Source: an uncultured Bacteroidales bacterium
Lineage (GTDB): Bacteria > Bacteroidota > Bacteroidia > Bacteroidales > Paludibacteraceae
Reading direction: 5' to 3'
Assembly: GCA_902800525.1 (NCBI GenBank)
Contig: CADCEV010000004.1
Span: 1 to 64,000, forward strand
Length of the DNA stretch: 64,000 bases
Below, one piece after another: positions 59,499 to 64,000 of this stretch; the stretch's first letter is position 1, and every line of letters begins with the position of its first letter. A program made the translations under genes and the position numbers. The notes below the pieces were generated by a model. The model saw nothing but the letters and a program-made list of their open reading frames with translations, searched no databases and was not told the DNA's origin.

Positions 59499-61508
59499 AT
59501 GAACACAACACAAGTTATGAATCGTGCAGCGGACAACATCCGTATTTTAGCCGCAGCAGCAGTAGAGAAAGCAAAAAGTGGTCACCCCGGAGGAGCTATG
59601 GGAGGAGCGGACTTCATCAACGTCATCTTCAGCGAGTTCCTCGAATACGATCCGGACAATGCCGCGTGGGAAGCGCGTGACCGCTTCTTCCTCGACCCGG
59701 GACACATGGCTCCTATGCTCTACGGACAGCTCTGTCTGGCAGGTAAGTTCACCTTGGAGGATCTGAAGAATCTTCGTCAATGGGGTTCGGTAACGCCCGG
59801 TCACCCGGAGCGCGAAATCGAGCGAATGATCGAGAACACCTCCGGTCCGCTCGGTCAGGGTCACACCTTCGCTGTCGGAGCAGCTATCGCTGCCAAATGG
59901 TTCAATACCCGTTACGGCGAGATCCACAACCCGACCATCTATGCCTTCATCTCCGATGGTGGCGTGCAGGAGGAGATCTCGCAAGGCGCAGGACGTCTTG
60001 CAGGACACCTCGGACTTGATAACCTCGTCATGTTCTATGATAGTAACACCATTCAGCTCTCCACGGGTTGCGGCGAAGTGACATCCGAAGATGTAGCCGC
60101 CAAATACAAAGCGTGGGGGTGGTATGTACAAGAAATCCCCGGTAACGACCCGGACGCTATCCGTGAAGCCCTCATCAAAGCAAAAGCACACCAAGGTGAG
60201 CCGTCGCTCATCATCGGTCATACGACGATGGGTAAGGGCTGCGTAACGGCGGAAGGTGCTAATTGGGAGGGCAAATGTTCGACCCACGGAGCGCCGCTTT
60301 CCAAAGCCGGAGCATCCTTCGAGAAGACCATCGAACACCTTGGAGGCAACCCCGAAGACCCGTTCCAAATCTTCCCGGAAGTGAAGAAACTGTACGACGA
60401 CCGCGCTGCCGAACTGCGTGAAATCTGCAACCAGAAATACGAAGCATACTACGAGTGGAAACAAGCGAACCCGCTCGCTGCCAACGAATACGAGACCTTC
60501 ATGTCCGGCGAAACGCCGTGCATCGACTGGTCTCTCATCCAGCAAAAAGCCGGAGCAGCTACCCGTAACGCAAGCGGCGTGGTACTCTCTTTCCTGGCAG
60601 AGAACGTGGGCAACATGATTGTTTCTTCCGCCGACCTCTCGAACTCCGATAAGACCGACGGATTCCTTAAGAAAACGCACGCCCTCAAGAAAGGCGATTT
60701 CTCAGGACAATTCCTCCAAGCTGGCGTCTCCGAGCTCACCATGGCGTGCGTCATGATAGGAATGGCGCTCCACGGCGGTATCATCCCTGCCTGCGGTACG
60801 TTCTTTGTATTCAGCGATTACATGAAACCTGCCGTTCGAATGGCGGCTCTCATGGAGCTTCCTGTTAAGTTCATCTGGAGCCACGACGCTTTCCGTGTCG
60901 GCGAAGATGGTCCGACTCACGAGCCGGTAGAGCAAGAAGCACAAATCCGCCTCATGGAGAAACTCCATAACCACAGCGGCAAACCCTCTATGCTCGTTCT
61001 GCGTCCGGCGGACGCCGAAGAAACAACCCTCGCTTGGCGTGCGGCGATTGAGAACACCGAGACGCCGACCGCGCTCATTCTCAGCCGTCAGGACATTGCT
61101 CCGGTGCCTAATGTGAACCTCGAAGGTTTCCGCAAAGGAGCGTATATCGTGAGCCAAGACGAGAATCCGCAAGTCGTTCTTCTCGCTTCGGGTTCTGAGG
61201 TTTCTACCTTGCTCGCCGGAGCAGAACTGCTCCGTGCAGAAGGTATCCGCCTCCAAATAGTAAGCGTTCCGTCCGAAGGTCTCTTCCGCCAACAGCCGCA
61301 AGAGTACCAAGATGCAGTTCTTCCGAAAGGCATTAAGCGTTTCGGTATGACCGCAGGCTTACCTTGCACTTTAGAATCCCTCGTCGGCGAAAACGGTGCT
61401 ATCTGGGGTCTCAACTCCTTCGGCTTCTCTGCTCCGTACAAAGTCCTCGACGAGAAACTCGGCTTCACCGCCCAGAACGTCTATGACCAAGTAAAGAAAT
61501 TACTATAA
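59499..61508 (+). CDS. tkt: Transketolase
   Basis: Thiamine-diphosphate enzyme of the non-oxidative pentose phosphate pathway, 669 residues. Visible are KSGHPGGAMGGAD, GPLGQGHTFAVGAAIA, the ThDP/metal motif ISDGGVQEEISQGAG (here SDG in place of GDG), and the signature HDAFRVGEDGPTHEPVEQ. The C-terminal domain is complete (GFSAPYKVLDEKLGFT). With rpe at 41659 it covers the pentose interconversion steps seen in this window. It is placed between envelope genes and a secreted leucine-rich-repeat gene starting 3 nt later. Confidence 0.96.
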   Translation: MNTTQVMNRAADNIRILAAAAVEKAKSGHPGGAMGGADFINVIFSEFLEYDPDNAAWEARDRFFLDPGHMAPMLYGQLCLAGKFTLEDLKNLRQWGSVTPGHPEREIERMIENTSGPLGQGHTFAVGAAIAAKWFNTRYGEIHNPTIYAFISDGGVQEEISQGAGRLAGHLGLDNLVMFYDSNTIQLSTGCGEVTSEDVAAKYKAWGWYVQEIPGNDPDAIREALIKAKAHQGEPSLIIGHTTMGKGCVTAEGANWEGKCSTHGAPLSKAGASFEKTIEHLGGNPEDPFQIFPEVKKLYDDRAAELREICNQKYEAYYEWKQANPLAANEYETFMSGETPCIDWSLIQQKAGAATRNASGVVLSFLAENVGNMIVSSADLSNSDKTDGFLKKTHALKKGDFSGQFLQAGVSELTMACVMIGMALHGGIIPACGTFFVFSDYMKPAVRMAALMELPVKFIWSHDAFRVGEDGPTHEPVEQEAQIRLMEKLHNHSGKPSMLVLRPADAEETTLAWRAAIENTETPTALILSRQDIAPVPNVNLEGFRKGAYIVSQDENPQVVLLASGSEVSTLLAGAELLRAEGIRLQIVSVPSEGLFRQQPQEYQDAVLPKGIKRFGMTAGLPCTLESLVGENGAIWGLNSFGFSAPYKVLDEKLGFTAQNVYDQVKKLL

Positions 61509-61511
61509 ATT

Positions 61512-62474
61512 ATGCGTAGAGAAATAGTATTCATCGCCATTTTGTGTTGCCTTTTGGCTTTTAGCCAAGCGCTCTTTGCTTTTGGCAAAATTCATCTTGG
61601 AGATCTCTATTATCTGCTGGACGAGCACACACATACAGCTGAAGTCACAGCATCTATAGACCAGCACGGGATAGCAGGCAATTATCCGGACTTGGACTCG
61701 GTTGTCATTCCGGATACGGTTACCTATTTACGAGTCAAATATGCCGTGAAATCAATTGGCGAATATGCTTTCGACCATAGTGATCTCACTACGATTGTTA
61801 TCCCAGACCATATTCAGTCTATTGGCGAATCTGCGTTCAGAAGTTGCAAAAATCTTACTTCCGTCACGCTGCAGGAAGGAATAGACAAACTCTTTCGGGT
61901 CTTCTTCGGGTGTACATCATTGTGCCGGATAACCATTCCGAAAAGTGTTGTTTCTGTGAATGCGCTTTTTGGCAATTGTACCAATTTGGATTCAGTTGTT
62001 CTTCCACCAAACATTACTCTTTTAGGCTCTACGTTTGCCAATTGTATCAGTTTACAAAATGTCACTTTGCCCGACTCGCTCCAGATAATCCGCAGACTCA
62101 CTTTTTTAAATTGTCAAAGTCTGCGCTCTATCACTATTCCCGAGAAGGTATCAGAGGTTAACACGCAAGCATTCAAAGATTGTCCGGCTTTGGACACCAT
62201 TCGTGTCTTGGCTGTCGAACCTCCGACAGCCACATCGGAATCTTTCACAGGAATGGATAAGTCCTCTTGCGTACTTTTGGTCCCGGCTTCTTCCATTGAT
62301 TTGTACCGCGAAGCCGAGTGTTGGAAGGATTTTAATGTACAGCCGCTTGATTCCCCAACGGGCATAGGAGCATCCACTGTACTGCCTAAATCCGGCAAAA
62401 TCCTCCATAACGGACAAGTTTATATCGTACGAGGCGACAACACCTATACGCTGCAAGGACAAGAGCTTAAGTAA
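61512..62474 (+). CDS. Secreted leucine-rich-repeat protein (BspA type) with short C-terminal motif
   Basis: 320 residues with a hydrophobic signal (about 1-24). Residues about 60-245 are LRR_5/BspA-type repeats such as VKSIGEYAFDHSDLTTIVIP, IQSIGESAFRSCKNLTSVTL and CTSLCRITIPKSVVSV. The tail KILHNGQVYIVRGDNTYTLQ is the C-terminal motif shared with four other secreted proteins here, so it is a probable T9SS cargo and surface protein. A terminator follows. Confidence 0.88.
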   Translation: MRREIVFIAILCCLLAFSQALFAFGKIHLGDLYYLLDEHTHTAEVTASIDQHGIAGNYPDLDSVVIPDTVTYLRVKYAVKSIGEYAFDHSDLTTIVIPDHIQSIGESAFRSCKNLTSVTLQEGIDKLFRVFFGCTSLCRITIPKSVVSVNALFGNCTNLDSVVLPPNITLLGSTFANCISLQNVTLPDSLQIIRRLTFLNCQSLRSITIPEKVSEVNTQAFKDCPALDTIRVLAVEPPTATSESFTGMDKSSCVLLVPASSIDLYREAECWKDFNVQPLDSPTGIGASTVLPKSGKILHNGQVYIVRGDNTYTLQGQELK

Positions 62475-62505
62475 AGGATAAGGGAACGATGTTCTGAATA
62501 CAAAG

Positions 62506-62538
62506 AAAACAAGTGGCAGAAATGTCACTTGTTTTTTT
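62506..62538 (+). terminator. Intrinsic terminator with GAAA tetraloop
   Basis: AAAACAAGTGGCA (62506-62518) pairs with TGTCACTTGTTTT (62523-62535), one G-U pair, around a GAAA loop, and runs into TTTTTTT. It closes the operon ending at 62474. Confidence 0.85.
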
Positions 62539-62597
62539 CAAAAATCTTAATACGTTCGTACATTTTTCGGGGCAAAAAAGGGCGATTTTTGAGTCGG

Positions 62598-62641
62598 TTG
62601 TCGCTCGCTTGTCTCTCGCTTGTGTCCCGTACGTCGCTCGT
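62598..62641. repeat. Four degenerate 11-bp tandem repeats
   Basis: TTGTCGCTCGC, TTGTCTCTCGC, TTGTGTCCCGT, ACGTCGCTCGT. No other feature is visible between the terminator and the leuS promoter (62539-62758), which is AT-rich. Confidence 0.5.
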
Positions 62642-62758
62642 GTTTGCCTAAATCTTAATAATCGGCAATTAAAGTACCAAGTGACAAAGTACAAAATACT
62701 AATTTTAACGCCTAAATTAAGTAATTTTATAATTAGTAACAATTTTATTACTAATTTA

Positions 62759-62790
62759 TTTGTTAGTTTCATTTTTTTTTCGTACCTTTG
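62759..62790 (+). promoter_or_regulatory. Promoter of leuS
   Basis: TTTG (62759-62762), a 20-nt spacer with a T-run, TACCTTTG (62783-62790). The leader of about 80 nt ends in AAATTGTAAATTT-type repeats. Confidence 0.7.
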
Positions 62791-62879
62791 CACTCGCAAA
62801 GGTCAATGAGAAAATAATCCAATGACCAAATCGTAAATAAACCGTACATCGTAAATTTGTAAATTGTAAATTTAACTAT

Positions 62880-64000
62880 ATGGAATACAACTTTAGTGAC
62901 ATTGAGAAAAAGTGGCAAAAAGCGTGGGAGGAGAACGGGGTTTATACCGTTTCCAATGAATCCGACAAGCCGCACTACTATGTGTTGGACATGTTCCCTT
63001 ATCCTTCGGGAGCGGGATTGCATGTCGGTCACCCATTAGGCTACATCGCCAGCGATATTTACAGCCGTTACAAACGTCTGAAGGGCTTTAACGTGTTGCA
63101 CCCGATGGGTTTTGACTCCTATGGTCTGCCGGCGGAGCAATACGCTATTCAGACCGGACAACACCCGGAGAAAACGACGTTCGAGAACATCGACCGCTAT
63201 ATTTCGCAGCTCAAGAAAATTGGTTTCTGCTACGACTGGAACCGCGAGGTGCGTACGTGCGATCCGAAGTTCTACAAATGGACCCAATGGGCGTTCGTGC
63301 AGATGTTCAACAGCTATTTCGACCCGAAGACGCAGAAAGCACAGCCGATTAGCAAGTTGATCGCGGAGTTCGAGGCGAATGACCCGAAATGGGTAACCAT
63401 GAGCGAGAAAGAGCAGCAGGAGAAACTGATGAACTATCGCATCGCTTATCTGGCAGATACAAAAGTGAACTGGTGTCCGAAACTCGGAACGGTGCTCGCC
63501 AATGATGAGGTGAGCGAGGGTTTGAGCGTCCGCGGCGGTTATCCGGTAGAGCAACGTGTGATGAGGCAGTGGTGTCTGCGCGTGAGCGCTTATGCCGGAC
63601 GCTTGTTGGAGGGTTTGGACCGCATCGACTGGACCGAATCCCTCAAAGAGACCCAGCGTAACTGGATCGGTCGTTCTGAAGGAGCTGAGATGCAGTTCAA
63701 CGTGAAAGGTCAAGACGCACCATTTACCATCTTTACCACCCGTGCGGATACGGTGTTTGGGGTGACGTTTATGGTTCTTGCGCCGGAAAGCGAGTATGTC
63801 AGCCGCGTCGTAACGCCGGAGCAGAAAGCGGAAGTGGATGCTTATCTGGCACGCTGCAAGAACCGCACGGAGCGTGAGCGTATTGCGGATAGAAAAGTAA
63901 CGGGTGTGTTTACAGGAAGCTATGCCATTAACCCGCTGACACAAGGCGAGATACCTATTTATATTTCCGATTACGTGCTTGCGGGCTACGGAACAGGCGC
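62880..64000 (+). CDS. leuS: Leucyl-tRNA synthetase, 5' part (runs off the window)
   Basis: Class I synthetase; 373 codons are present, about 40 percent of the usual length. The HIGH motif appears as [10 protein letters not shown] (HVGH at residues 48-51) in the canonical [18 protein letters not shown]. The zinc-ribbon/insertion region and the start of the CP1 editing domain ([20 protein letters not shown]) follow. A bacterial-type editing LeuRS is expected. The ATG spans 62880-62882. Confidence 0.97.
   Translation, partial: MEYNFSDIEKKWQKAWEENGVYTVSNESDKPHYYVLDMFPYPSGAGLHVGHPLGYIASDIYSRYKRLKGFNVLHPMGFDSYGLPAEQYAIQTGQHPEKTTFENIDRYISQLKKIGFCYDWNREVRTCDPKFYKWTQWAFVQMFNSYFDPKTQKAQPISKLIAEFEANDPKWVTMSEKEQQEKLMNYRIAYLADTKVNWCPKLGTVLANDEVSEGLSVRGGYPVEQRVMRQWCLRVSAYAGRLLEGLDRIDWTESLKETQRNWIGRSEGAEMQFNVKGQDAPFTIFTTRADTVFGVTFMVLAPESEYVSRVVTPEQKAEVDAYLARCKNRTERERIADRKVTGVFTGSYAINPLTQGEIPIYISDYVLAGYGTG

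Noticed and set aside
59547-60680. 377-codon open frame on the minus strand
   Set aside because: Antisense to transketolase, with Val/Phe/Gly-rich shadow composition and no recognisable motif.
62467-62799. 110-codon frame on the minus strand
   Set aside because: It runs through a clear terminator, the 11-bp repeats and the leuS promoter and has no signal peptide or motif.
63036-63944. 302-codon open frame on the minus strand
   Set aside because: Antisense to leuS, which is certain from the HVGH and other motifs.

Overview
The window looks like a chromosome segment from an anaerobic member of the Bacteroidota, order Bacteroidales. I cannot fix the genus. The evidence is: promoters of the form TTTG-N20-TAnnTTTG in place of the classical -35/-10; few Shine-Dalgarno sequences; many large secreted proteins with type IX secretion (T9SS)-like C-terminal tails; lineage-typical families (DUF4293, DUF6048, BspA-type leucine-rich repeats, the GCDS repeat); and a class I iron-sulfur fumarase. 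No rRNA, tRNA, CRISPR array, insertion sequence or prophage was seen.

Layout. (1) 1-4.6 kb, accessory: a Fic AMP-transferase and an overlapping unknown gene on the minus strand, then a small ORF, a DUF1016/YhcG-type PD-(D/E)XK nuclease and the remnant of an ORF6N-like gene. This stretch is full of short palindromes, including identical 6-5-6 hairpins at predicted transcription starts. (2) 4.7-28.4 kb, secreted giants: a 3615-residue mosaic protein, a lipoprotein and a FISUMP-like protein on the plus strand. These converge on three secreted proteins on the minus strand, among them a 2370-residue nine-repeat beta-helix protein. (3) 28.8-37.1 kb, a compact minus-strand housekeeping run: fumarase, LytM-like protein, dxr, rseP, WbpD-like acetyltransferase, DUF4293, mscS, rlmN. 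(4) 37.3-42.3 kb: D-Ala-D-Ala dipeptidase, pepD, asparaginase, an atypical OmpR-type regulator divergent from asparaginase, and rpe. (5) 42.3-52 kb: a very large GCDS-repeat surface protein, interrupted by two compensating deletions inside tandem ~600 bp repeats, followed by an overlapping outer-membrane protein. (6) 52-64 kb: xseA, rplU-rpmA, serS, then a run of glycolipid glycosyltransferase, envelope proteins, transketolase and a leucine-rich-repeat protein, and the 5' part of leuS.

Together these genes point to a cell-surface-rich anaerobe. The large cargo proteins are probably exported through Sec and then T9SS; no T9SS machinery gene lies in the window. The most unusual signals are: fourteen promoters with an invariant 20-nt spacer; repeat elements that have entered the coding frames of RlmN and seryl-tRNA synthetase; the palindromic coding repeats around DUF1016/ORF6N; the compensating deletions in the giant repeat gene; and a response regulator with Glu in place of the phospho-accepting Asp.
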